Shown piece by piece: positions 27,039 through 35,119 of a stretch of 64,000 nt of DNA; position 1 is the first letter of the stretch; each line of letters starts with the position of its first letter. The DNA comes from UBA1081 sp045636025 (lineage in GTDB: Bacteria; Bacillota; Clostridia; Oscillospirales; Acutalibacteraceae): the NCBI GenBank assembly GCA_045636025.1, contig JAZTWP010000033.1, forward strand, positions 72,994-136,993, given 5' to 3'. The notes under the pieces were generated by a model that made no database searches, was not told where the DNA came from, and saw only the letters and a list, made by a program, of their open reading frames with translations. A program made the translations under genes and the position numbers.

Positions 27039-27722
27039 TTATCTGTTAAGGATAAGCTTTGTGAGTTCAACGGGATCAACAATTGTGCCATCCTTATAAA
27101 CACGCATATTACCTGATGCGATTTCGTCGATAAGGATAACTTCGTCATTGTTGTAACCGAATTCAAACTTGATATCCCAGAGATCAAGACCGATTGACTT
27201 GAGGTCATCAGCAACGATCTTTGTGATTTTGAGTGTCTGTTCCTTCATGCTTTCGAACATAGCAGGAGTCATAACACCGAGAGCTGCAAGACCTTCACCT
27301 GTAACAAGGGGATCGCCGAGAGCATCGTTCTTAAATGTGCATTCAACGTAACCGCCTTCAAGAACAGTACCGTCTGCAATATATTCACCGTATCTTCTGA
27401 TGAAGCTGCCTGTAGCAACAAGACGGCAGATTACTTCAAGACCGTGACCGAATACTTTACCGGGAAGAACTTCCATTGTTGCATCATCAAGATTTGCACC
27501 TACATAGTGAGTCTTGATGCCGGCCTTCTTAAGAAGTTCGAAGTAGTGGATTGATGTTTCAAGATTAGCTCTGCCGATACCTTCAATTGTAAGACCAACA
27601 GTATTTTCACCGGGATCAAACACACCGTCTTTGCCTGTGCAATCGTCTTTGAACTTGAGCATTACATTGCCGTTTTCAAGAGAATATACGTCTTTTGTTT
27701 TGCCTTCATAAATTTTTGTCAT
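27039..27722 (-). CDS. purC: Phosphoribosylaminoimidazole-succinocarboxamide synthase
   Basis: SAICAR synthetase, the step joining CAIR and aspartate in purine synthesis. At about 227 residues it is the usual size; it begins M-T-K-I-Y-E-G-K-T-K-D-V-Y and has K-D-D-C-T-G (K-D-D-x-T-A-x-x in others), G-I-K-T-H-Y and the late L-I-D-E-I. The ATG at 27722 has AAAGGAG upstream; a GTG three codons earlier is less likely. It stands alone, away from other purine genes. Confidence 0.96.
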   Translation of the reverse strand: MTKIYEGKTKDVYSLENGNVMLKFKDDCTGKDGVFDPGENTVGLTIEGIGRANLETSIHYFELLKKAGIKTHYVGANLDDATMEVLPGKVFGHGLEVICRLVATGSFIRRYGEYIADGTVLEGGYVECTFKNDALGDPLVTGEGLAALGVMTPAMFESMKEQTLKITKIVADDLKSIGLDLWDIKFEFGYNNDEVILIDEIASGNMRVYKDGTIVDPVELTKLILNR

Positions 27723-27874
27723 TTTAAGCACTCCTTTGTCTGAGTTAAAAACAGTATTATTTTAGCACCATTTTTTTGATTTGTACAGTATTTTTTTATA
27801 TTTTTTTTGCATTTGTGTTATTTTACATTTTTTGTTGGAAGATATATTTCTAATTTGTTAAAAAAACAACAATA

Positions 27875-27905
27875 AAACGGTAACCTGACCTGCAGATTAC
27901 CGTTT
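27875..27905 (-). terminator. Terminator after ackA
   Basis: AAACGGTAA pairs with TTACCGTTT; the minus-strand side runs into TATTGTTGTTTTTTT. Confidence 0.8.
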
Positions 27906-27941
27906 ATAAGCACTTATTCTGTTACCGTTATAATCGATTGA

Positions 27942-29153
27942 TCAACCGAGAACTTTTTCTACAATTTCCTTTGTATCTCTTGCAATCATAAGTTCTTCGT
28001 TTGTGGGGATAACGTAAATCTTTACAGTTGAATCAGGACCTGAAAGTTCGCCGCCTACACCTCTGATTGCCTTGGAATTTTCTTCTTCATTGAATGTAAC
28101 ACCAAGGTAAGCAAAGCTCTCAATTACGTTCTTACGGAGTGCCTGTGAGTTTTCACCGATACCGCCTGTGAATACGATTGCGTCAACGCCCTGCATTGCT
28201 GCAATGTACTGACCGATGTACTTTCTGATCTGATACCACTGCATTCTTCTTGCAAGGTCAGCTCTCTTGTTGCCTTCGTTTGCTTCTCTCTGAATATCTC
28301 TGTCATCGCTGAAGCCGCCTGAGATACCCCAGATACCTGACTTCTTGTTGAGAATTGTATCGATTTCTGCTGCTGAGAGACCTTCTTTTTCCTGAATGAA
28401 TGTAACAACAGAAGGATCAAGATTACCTGAACGTGTACCCATTACGAAACCGTCAAGAGGAGTAAGACCCATTGATGTGTCAATAACCTTACCGTCTTTG
28501 ATAGCTGTGATTGATGAACCGTTGCCGAGGTGACAAGTGATGAGTTTGATATCCTTGAGATCCTTGCCCATAATCTTTGCACATTCACCGCTTACATACT
28601 TGTGTGATGTACCGTGGAAACCGTAACGACGGATCTGATACTTCTCATAATATTCATAAGGAATACCGAACATATAAGCTTCTTCGGGCATGCTTGAATG
28701 GAATGCGTTATCAAAAACAGCAACTTCGGGAACATCTTTGCCGAAGATTTCCATACAAGCGTCGATACCCTGAATGTTTGCGGGATTATGAAGAGGAGCA
28801 AGGTCACAAAGGCTTTCGATACCCTTTATAACTTCATCTGTGATAAGTGTGCTTTCTTTATAGATAGCGCCGCCCTGAACAACTCTGTGGCCGATTGCAC
28901 CGATTTCTGAAAGACTGTCAATAACTTTTGTTTCACCTGTTGTAAGAGCTTCTTTAACAACAAGGAAAGCTTCTGTATGATTTGCCATTGCAACTTCTTT
29001 TTCAAACTTGCCCTTTTCTGTCTTTATTTCAAATTCACCCATTTCAGCACCAACTCTGCCACAGGTACCCTTTGCAATAACAACTTCTCCGTCCATATCA
29101 ATAAGCTGGAATTTGAGAGAAGAACTTCCGGCATTGATAACAAAAATTTTCAT
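27942..29153 (-). CDS. ackA: Acetate kinase
   Basis: Converts acetyl phosphate and ADP to acetate and ATP, a main energy step in anaerobic fermenters. The 403-residue protein begins M-K-I-F-V-I-N-A-G-S-S-S-L-K-F, has G-F-H-G-T-S-H-K-Y, H-L-G-N-G-S-S, G-T-R-S-G-N-L-D-P and V-F-T-G-G-I-G-E-N-S. AGGAGG... (CGGAGGTA) precedes the ATG. No phosphotransacetylase gene is adjacent. The promoter overlaps that of the divergent tmcAL gene. Confidence 0.98.
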   Translation of the reverse strand: MKIFVINAGSSSLKFQLIDMDGEVVIAKGTCGRVGAEMGEFEIKTEKGKFEKEVAMANHTEAFLVVKEALTTGETKVIDSLSEIGAIGHRVVQGGAIYKESTLITDEVIKGIESLCDLAPLHNPANIQGIDACMEIFGKDVPEVAVFDNAFHSSMPEEAYMFGIPYEYYEKYQIRRYGFHGTSHKYVSGECAKIMGKDLKDIKLITCHLGNGSSITAIKDGKVIDTSMGLTPLDGFVMGTRSGNLDPSVVTFIQEKEGLSAAEIDTILNKKSGIWGISGGFSDDRDIQREANEGNKRADLARRMQWYQIRKYIGQYIAAMQGVDAIVFTGGIGENSQALRKNVIESFAYLGVTFNEEENSKAIRGVGGELSGPDSTVKIYVIPTNEELMIARDTKEIVEKVLG

Positions 29154-29180
29154 AGTTTTTACCTCCGAAAAAAATACTTC

Positions 29181-29209
29181 TTGATACTTTTCATCTAATG
29201 ATATATTAT
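29181..29209 (+). promoter_or_regulatory. Promoter of tmcAL
   Basis: TTGATA (29181-29186), 17-base spacer, TATTAT (29204-29209) on the plus strand; its -10 box overlaps the -10 box of the opposing ackA promoter. Confidence 0.65.
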
Positions 29210-29233
29210 ATACTTATGAACCGAATTTTTCAA
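29205..29233 (-). promoter_or_regulatory. Promoter of ackA
   Basis: TTGAAA (29228-29233), 17-base spacer, TATAAT (29205-29210) on the minus strand, about 50 bases before the ackA start. Confidence 0.75.
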
Positions 29234-29262
29234 CATATTTTTGAAAGGATATTAAAAAAAAT

Positions 29263-30471
29263 ATGAAAGTTACCGCCATTGTTGCAGAATACAATCCGTT
29301 TCACAACGGTCACAAGTATCATATTGAAGAAACACGCAAAAAAACCGATGATTCTTTCATAATGGCTATTATGTCAGGTAATTTTGTGCAAAGAGGCGAA
29401 CCTGCGATTCTTGAAAAACGCAAAAGAGCGGAAATAGCTCTCAGAAACGGCGCAGACCTTGTTGTTGAGCTTCCTACGCCCTGGGCAACGGCTTCTGCGG
29501 AAAGATTTGCAAGAGGAGCAATTTATATTGCACATCAGGCAGGTATTGTTGATAATCTTTCATTCGGTTGTGAAGATGATGACATTCAGACCCTTGAACA
29601 GATTGCAAGGGTGCTCAGCGATAATGTCTACAGCAGAGAAATAAAAAAATATTATGACGATAATCTTTGTTCATACCCCGAAGCAAGAGCTGCCGTGGTG
29701 AGTGAAATTCTCGGCAAAGACTGCACAAAGCTTATGATGAAGCCGAATAACATTCTTGGCATTGAATACCTCAAGGCAATACGCTCTTTCAGGTCAGACA
29801 TAACCCCCGTTGGGATAAAAAGAAATTCTGTAGGTCACGACAGTGCATCAGCACGCAACAATATGACCTCTGCAATGAACATAAGAAATCTTATAAAAAC
29901 AGGTAAGGACTATTCTCTTTTTGTGCCTGAAAACAGCGCTTCTGTTTTTAATGAAAGTATTGAAAACAACACATTCCCTGCGCTTTACGGAAATCTTGAA
30001 ACAGCTATTCTTGCACATCTGAGAAAAATGCGTCCCTCTGATTTTGCCGATGTGCCTGATGTGGCTGAAGGCATTGAACACCGCATTATTGACGCAGTTA
30101 AAACATCTTCTTCTCTCAGTGAACTTTTTGATAAAGTAAAAACAAAAAGATATACTCATTCACGCATCAGAAGAATCATTCTGTCTTCTTTCCTCGGCAT
30201 AAGAACTGAAGATGTTGTTTCGCTTCCGCCTTATATACGAGTGCTCGGACTCAATGACAACGGCAGATTGATGCTCAGAGAGATGAAAAACAAATATTTT
30301 GTGCCCGTAATTATGAAATACTCAGATGTAAAGTATCTTGATGATACGGCAAAAAGAATATTTATGCTTGAATCAACAATTACAGACCTTTACAATCTCT
30401 GTCTGCCCGGAATACGCCCCTGTGGTACAGATATGACTGATGAAATAGTCTATATTGAAAATACGGATTAA
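29263..30471 (+). CDS. tmcAL: tRNA(Met) cytidine acetate ligase (TmcAL/YlbM family)
   Basis: In B. subtilis this family activates acetate with ATP and acetylates the wobble cytidine of elongator tRNA-Met. The 402-residue protein starts with the nucleotidyltransferase motif V-A-E-Y-N-P-F-H-N-G-H, has S-G-N-F-V-Q-R-G-E-P-A and E-L-P-T-P-W-A-T-A-S-A-E, all family hallmarks. GAAAGGA precedes the start. Being divergent from ackA, which produces acetate, is suggestive but not proof of a functional link. Confidence 0.9.
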   Translation: MKVTAIVAEYNPFHNGHKYHIEETRKKTDDSFIMAIMSGNFVQRGEPAILEKRKRAEIALRNGADLVVELPTPWATASAERFARGAIYIAHQAGIVDNLSFGCEDDDIQTLEQIARVLSDNVYSREIKKYYDDNLCSYPEARAAVVSEILGKDCTKLMMKPNNILGIEYLKAIRSFRSDITPVGIKRNSVGHDSASARNNMTSAMNIRNLIKTGKDYSLFVPENSASVFNESIENNTFPALYGNLETAILAHLRKMRPSDFADVPDVAEGIEHRIIDAVKTSSSLSELFDKVKTKRYTHSRIRRIILSSFLGIRTEDVVSLPPYIRVLGLNDNGRLMLREMKNKYFVPVIMKYSDVKYLDDTAKRIFMLESTITDLYNLCLPGIRPCGTDMTDEIVYIENTD

Positions 30472-30473
30472 AA

Positions 30474-30496
30474 AAACAGCCTCATAGGGCTGTTTT
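30474..30496 (+). terminator. Terminator after tmcAL
   Basis: ACAGCC, TCATA loop, GGGCTGT then TTTTATCTTTTT; directly follows the stop codon. Confidence 0.85.
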
Positions 30497-30506
30497 TATC
30501 TTTTTA

Positions 30507-31187
30507 TCAGGTATTGCCGAATTCTTCACCTATGAGCTCATAGTCTCCGCTTCTGAGAATACGAAGAAGGTCATCGTTTGTTTTTATGGGTTCATTTGTT
30601 ATGATTCCACCCTGAGCAAGATTTTTAGGTCTGTGAAAATCACTTCCGCTGATTTTTATCTGCATTTTATTTTCATTTACCCAATCCATTGCCTTTTTAT
30701 TGCGAACAATGTCTGTTTTGCCGTTGTGCACCTCTGCACCGTCAAGATAACGGGGTGATGTTCTTATCATCCATTCTCTGAAAGGGTGTGCCTGAACAAC
30801 AATCATATTATTTTTCTTAGCAAGTTCATAAAACTTTTTAGGATATATTTTCATAAGATTGCCGTTGTTTCTGAGGAAATCTTCTGTAACACCGTAAACA
30901 AGATAATCGTTTGCTGTGGCATAATATCTGATTTCCATACCCAGAAGCACGGTAAAATCATCATCTGCAGCTCTGAGTGCTTCTTTGTAACCGCTTATAT
31001 AAAAATCCACAACAGTCTGAGGACGTGCAACAACATTCGGCTTATATGTCATCGGTGAATAGTGGTCTGTAATAACGATGCCGTTATAACCCGCATCCTT
31101 ATACATTTTAACTATTTCAGCCGCAGGAACCTGACCGCAGAGACTGACTTCCTTTGTGTGGCAATGAAGTTCGTATTTATATTTCAT
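30507..31187 (-). CDS. Cytosolic PHP-domain protein
   Basis: A 226-residue PHP-fold protein beginning M-K-Y-K-Y-E-L-H-C-H-T-K-E-V-S, with I-T-D-H-Y-S-P near residue 37, V-V-Q-A-H-P-F-R near 132 and S-G-S-D-F-H-R near 182: the full set of PHP metal ligands. There is no signal peptide. The start ATG at 31187 has AGGAG upstream. Related proteins are annotated as predicted metal-dependent phosphoesterases; the substrate is unknown. Confidence 0.85.
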   Translation of the reverse strand: MKYKYELHCHTKEVSLCGQVPAAEIVKMYKDAGYNGIVITDHYSPMTYKPNVVARPQTVVDFYISGYKEALRAADDDFTVLLGMEIRYYATANDYLVYGVTEDFLRNNGNLMKIYPKKFYELAKKNNMIVVQAHPFREWMIRTSPRYLDGAEVHNGKTDIVRNKKAMDWVNENKMQIKISGSDFHRPKNLAQGGIITNEPIKTNDDLLRILRSGDYELIGEEFGNT

Positions 31188-31319
31188 TTCATCACTCCTG
31201 ACGGGTATTTTATCAGATTTTTCCAATTCGGTCAACCTGAAAAAAATTAAAAAATTTTTTATTTCTTTGTAACCGTTTCTGTATTTATAATTGTATATAT
31301 ATTGAAGGCAGGAAAAGAT

Positions 31320-31877
31320 ATGTTGTTTTTTTACCTTTCCGTAATAGACGGAGAAACAGAAAAACTTACATTTGAATACTATTATGTAACATACCGTAAA
31401 CAGATGTATTGTGCGGCAAAGTCAGTTGTAAAAAATGAATCTGACGCTGAAGATGCCGTACACAATGCATTTTTGGGAATTGCAAAGCACATTGATGTGT
31501 TGCTCTCTGCCGATGAGGACAAGGCAAAATGTTACTGCATAAAAGCTGCAAAAAATGCGGCTCTTAACATTGCGCGCAAAAACAGCCGTGCGAACGATTT
31601 TCTTAACATTGATGACCTTTATGATGTGGCAGACGAGAAGTCTTTTGAGGAAATTCTTAATTCTGCTGATTACAGAAATGTTATTGAAATTATACGGGAT
31701 ATGGATGATGTCTACCGTGATGTGCTGTATCTGCGATATGTTACGGATATGCCTGTCAAAAAAATTGCTGATGTGCTGGACAGAAAAGAATCCACGGTAA
31801 AACAGCAATTGGTAAGGGGTAAAAAAATTCTTATTTCTGCACTTTCAGAGGAGGTGATGACTGCAGATGGCAAGTGA
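31320..31877 (+). CDS. ECF-type RNA polymerase sigma factor
   Basis: Sigma-70 family factor of about 185 residues with region 2 (Y-R-K-Q-M-Y-x-x-A ... D-A-E-D-A-V-H-N-A-F) and region 4 (D-V-L-Y-L-R-Y-V-T-D-M-P-V-K-K-I-A-D-V-L), the two-domain layout of ECF sigma factors. The ATG at 31320 was chosen for its AGGCAGGA site. It overlaps the next gene, a membrane protein likely to be its anti-sigma factor, by 11 bases, and leads an operon of secreted dockerin proteins, which are its probable targets. Confidence 0.88.
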   Translation: MLFFYLSVIDGETEKLTFEYYYVTYRKQMYCAAKSVVKNESDAEDAVHNAFLGIAKHIDVLLSADEDKAKCYCIKAAKNAALNIARKNSRANDFLNIDDLYDVADEKSFEEILNSADYRNVIEIIRDMDDVYRDVLYLRYVTDMPVKKIADVLDRKESTVKQQLVRGKKILISALSEEVMTADGK

Positions 31878-32544
31878 AGTTTTGAAGAGAGCGCTGATTG
31901 AATCTGCTCAGGAGGAGTTTTTTAATATAAATCTTGCTTGTGAAAATGAAAAATGGGAACCGTCCGTAATGTTCTTAAAACAGATGGATGAGCTGTTGCA
32001 GAAAACTCAGCACCGCAAAAAACATAATATAAAATATGCATTACTTGCGGCAGCAGTCATCTTCCTTTTTTCTGCAATCTCAGTTTTATCTGTTGCTCAG
32101 GTAAGAGAAAAAGTTATAAACATCTTCAAAGAATATTATTACACTCATTTTGAAATGGAATACGGTTATGAAAACGCAGGTGACATTATAACAGGTCAGG
32201 GAATTGAAGAACCATTCGCTTTCACCATTATTCCTGACGGATACAGTCAGGTAAGCAAAACTCAGAATGAACATTCTGTTATAACCGTGTATGAAAACGC
32301 ACAGGAAAACAGCATCATTCTTTCTCAGGGTGACGGAATGACAAAAAGCAGTGTTGATGCTGAAAGACTTGAAAAAACAGAAATTGTCAGAAGCGGAATT
32401 GTGTATGAAGTTTATTCGGAAGAGGGATATCTTCTGATTCTGTGGAATACCGATAAATACACATTCAGCATTGACCATTTCGGTGAATTGTCTGCCGAAT
32501 ATCTCATTGATATGGCTGAAACTATGCGAGGTGGAAAATTATGA
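31867..32544 (+). CDS. Putative membrane anti-sigma factor (DUF4367-like)
   Basis: A 225-residue protein with a cytosolic N-terminal part of about 58 residues, one transmembrane helix (about 58-77), and an extracellular domain whose P-D-G-Y...V...Y...L-I-L-W motif pattern resembles DUF4367. Proteins of this layout next to ECF sigma genes usually hold the sigma factor at the membrane. Overlap with the sigma gene (11 bases) and with the first dockerin gene (4 bases) supports one tightly coupled operon. The anti-sigma role is inferred. Confidence 0.72.
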   Translation: MASEVLKRALIESAQEEFFNINLACENEKWEPSVMFLKQMDELLQKTQHRKKHNIKYALLAAAVIFLFSAISVLSVAQVREKVINIFKEYYYTHFEMEYGYENAGDIITGQGIEEPFAFTIIPDGYSQVSKTQNEHSVITVYENAQENSIILSQGDGMTKSSVDAERLEKTEIVRSGIVYEVYSEEGYLLILWNTDKYTFSIDHFGELSAEYLIDMAETMRGGKL

Positions 32545-33164
32545 AAAGAATTATCTGCATTTTTCTGATTTGTATTTATGTTTTTTCTCTTGCGGTTACT
32601 GCTTATGCATCAACATCTGAAACCGATGAAAGTTTATTTATAGAACATTCCACTTTACTACCAACAATTCCGCAAACATCATCTTTCCAGCAGGTCAGTT
32701 CCACATTTTTTATTTCAAACGGGGTTGCATATATAACATTTTCCGCATCAGCAATACCAAAGAATATAAAAGCAAACATTCTTATTGAAAAAAAAGTACT
32801 CGGCATCTTTTGGCAAGATGTAGGCAATGACGTTTTTTCATCGGGCAATAAAAACTATATAACCGGTGATTATTCTGTAAATGTTGATTCTTTCGGGGAA
32901 TACAGAGCTACAATTATCTTCAACGTAAACAGAGAACAAATGACAAAAATTATTAATTTTTCTTATAACAGCAATGAAAAAATCATTGGCGACACAGACG
33001 GAAACGGTAAAATACAGGCAATTGATGCAAGACTCACTTTGCGTTTTGCAGCAATGATCCAGAAATACACTGCAGAGCAATTTGACAGAGCAGATGTAAA
33101 CAGAGACGGCAGAATTACCGCTACAGATGCAAGAACGATTCTTCGCTGTGCGGCAAAGCTCTAA
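32541..33164 (+). CDS. Secreted protein with C-terminal dockerin-like domain (1)
   Basis: A 207-residue protein: signal peptide to about residue 23, a beta-sandwich-like region of about 100 residues containing I-E-K-K-V-L-G-I-F-W, and a C-terminal pair of calcium-loop repeats (G-D-T-D-G-N-G-K-I-Q-A-I-D-A-R and A-D-V-N-R-D-G-R-I-T-A-T-D-A-R). These match type I dockerin repeats in spacing, though of a variant gut-Clostridia style. Dockerins bind cohesins on scaffolds; no cohesin is in the window. The middle domain resembles that of the next protein. Confidence 0.82.
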   Translation: MKRIICIFLICIYVFSLAVTAYASTSETDESLFIEHSTLLPTIPQTSSFQQVSSTFFISNGVAYITFSASAIPKNIKANILIEKKVLGIFWQDVGNDVFSSGNKNYITGDYSVNVDSFGEYRATIIFNVNREQMTKIINFSYNSNEKIIGDTDGNGKIQAIDARLTLRFAAMIQKYTAEQFDRADVNRDGRITATDARTILRCAAKL

Positions 33165-33176
33165 AGGAGAAGCAAA

Positions 33177-33851
33177 ATGAAAAGGATTTTTTTAATTTTA
33201 CTTTCACTTCTGATGATGATTGTTTTTTCTGTGAATTCTTCTGCAAAAATTGTTGTTGACAACGATTGGATAAGTGATTGTTTCCCCGAAGCAGGATTAG
33301 GCGGTAATCTCAGTTCAACTGACACAGCTGCACCAAGTGTTAAACCTGAATATATGTACACCAATAATGCAACACTCAACTTTTATATTTCTGAAAAAGG
33401 AGCGGCAACTGTTTTTTACACCGTAGCGCTGAAAAACAATTTCACGCAATCTGCAACAGCAACCATCACAATTGAAAAAAAGTTGTTAGGACCATTCTGG
33501 AAAAGTCTGAGCGTAAAATGGACCGACACATTCAGCGAAAGATATCACGCGGAAACAATAACTTACAACCTTGACGAAGAGGGAACATACAGAGTCAAAC
33601 TGAAACTGAAAGCCGGTACAGATATGGTAAACCTTGAAAAAGAGTTTGAATATAAAAAGACGTTTCTTAAAGGCGATGTCAACAATGACTCAAAAATCAC
33701 CGCTGCCGATGCACGACTGGTGCTCAGATATTCGGCAAAACTTGAAAGCTACTCAATAATTATAAAACAGCGAGGAGATATGAACTCTGACGGAAAGATA
33801 AACGCAATTGATGCAAGAATACTGCTTAAAATTGCAGCTTCTCTTACATAA
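33177..33851 (+). CDS. Secreted protein with C-terminal dockerin-like domain (2)
   Basis: A 224-residue protein with signal peptide, a beta-rich middle part with I-E-K-K-L-L-G-P-F-W-K (shared with the previous protein) and two dockerin repeats (G-D-V-N-N-D-S-K-I-T-A-A-D-A-R, G-D-M-N-S-D-G-K-I-N-A-I-D-A-R). The shared middle domain indicates a tandem duplication. The gap to the preceding gene is 12 bases and contains AAAGGAG. The function of the middle domain is unknown to me. Confidence 0.82.
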   Translation: MKRIFLILLSLLMMIVFSVNSSAKIVVDNDWISDCFPEAGLGGNLSSTDTAAPSVKPEYMYTNNATLNFYISEKGAATVFYTVALKNNFTQSATATITIEKKLLGPFWKSLSVKWTDTFSERYHAETITYNLDEEGTYRVKLKLKAGTDMVNLEKEFEYKKTFLKGDVNNDSKITAADARLVLRYSAKLESYSIIIKQRGDMNSDGKINAIDARILLKIAASLT

Positions 33852-33869
33852 GAAACAGGAGGTATTTTT

Positions 33870-35078
33870 ATGAAAAAATTTTTATCTGTTCTTTTTGCAA
33901 TAACACTCATACTTGGTATGTTTTCATTACCCGTTTATGCCGAAGACTATACACCCGAAAAACATACCGATAAAGAAACACAAGCAGGCTTCTCTTTCAG
34001 ATATATTTATGCTGTAATCAAAAATGAGTATTCATTTGAAGAATTCACTCCCGGGAAATTAGGCTCTGAAATGATTGAAAATGTTGAAGTCCCCTTCCCT
34101 TTCAATCCCGACAATTTGAATTATTCGGAAAATGACTGGGAATTATTTCTTATAATCCATCTTAAAGAAGAATATCAGACAAGAGAAAACATTATAAAAC
34201 TTTATAAACAGCTTACAGAATGCGAATATGTTCTCAGCTGTGAACCTGCTTTTATTTACTATTCACTTCCGTTTTTCCCTGATTCAGCAGAAAGAATAGG
34301 CAGATATACGGGAGATTACAGACCCTGGGTTTCTGATGAAACTGCCGATTATAACAGAAACGGCAAAGGAATGCTTGACAACCCTTATTACAAGCTTTAT
34401 TATAACGGTCTGCTTGAGCACAGCACTGCAGTATATCTGCAGTTTGCTGACTACATAACAGATTTGAATTACATTTCTTATTACGCTGACACTTATATGA
34501 CCGCAGACATTAACTATGTAACCCTGATTTTTGACCAGTTTGTGGATCTTCCCGAGTATGAGGGTGCAATGCATGACTACAATATGTCTGTACTCGAAAA
34601 ATATTTCAGCGCAGACGAAATCCTTTATGTCGGAGATACTGTGCTTTCTGCCGTGGTTGCAATAGATAAGGAAAACAAAGACATAATCAAAGAGATTGAA
34701 GAACTCAGATTCATCGGTGATGCATTTTTCACAATCAGAGGTTCTTCACTTGCAGTAACGGGAACATTCACGTTGGGAAATGTTGAAGGAGGACAGGAAG
34801 ACGGCTGGGATGCAGACGGCAATCCTCTCAATCCTCACAAGGTTTCCGCTGTTGATGCAAGACTCATTTTAAGATGTGCCGCAGGAATTGAAAAGCCTGA
34901 AAAAGAGCTTAAAAGATTTTATTACTGTGCCGATATGGACTTTGACGGTGCGATAACGGCAGCAGATGCAAGACTTGCTCTGAGAACATCGGCAGGACTT
35001 GAAGAAGAAAAAGAAATCACTTTCGGTTATACAAACAATTGGTATGATTATATGGACAGCAACCTGAGTTTTTACTGA
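33870..35078 (+). CDS. Secreted protein with C-terminal dockerin-like domain (3)
   Basis: A 402-residue protein with signal peptide (A-E-D near residue 25), a large mixed domain of about 290 residues rich in Tyr and acidic residues that I cannot assign, and a C-terminal dockerin-like pair. The first calcium loop is degraded (D-G-N-P-L-N-P-H-K-V-S-A-V-D-A-R) while the second is intact (A-D-M-D-F-D-G-A-I-T-A-A-D-A-R). It is the last gene of the sigma-factor operon and is followed by a strong terminator. Confidence 0.8.
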   Translation: MKKFLSVLFAITLILGMFSLPVYAEDYTPEKHTDKETQAGFSFRYIYAVIKNEYSFEEFTPGKLGSEMIENVEVPFPFNPDNLNYSENDWELFLIIHLKEEYQTRENIIKLYKQLTECEYVLSCEPAFIYYSLPFFPDSAERIGRYTGDYRPWVSDETADYNRNGKGMLDNPYYKLYYNGLLEHSTAVYLQFADYITDLNYISYYADTYMTADINYVTLIFDQFVDLPEYEGAMHDYNMSVLEKYFSADEILYVGDTVLSAVVAIDKENKDIIKEIEELRFIGDAFFTIRGSSLAVTGTFTLGNVEGGQEDGWDADGNPLNPHKVSAVDARLILRCAAGIEKPEKELKRFYYCADMDFDGAITAADARLALRTSAGLEEEKEITFGYTNNWYDYMDSNLSFY

Positions 35079-35089
35079 TAACACAGCAA

Positions 35090-35115
35090 AACCGCACCGA
35101 TTACTCGGTGCGGTT
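35090..35115. terminator. Bidirectional terminator, dockerin genes 3 and 4
   Basis: AACCGCACCGA, TTAC, TCGGTGCGGTT: an 11-bp perfect stem between convergent genes, with T-rich flank on the plus side. Almost the same hairpin recurs at 37121-37142. Confidence 0.88.
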
Positions 35116-35119
35116 AATT

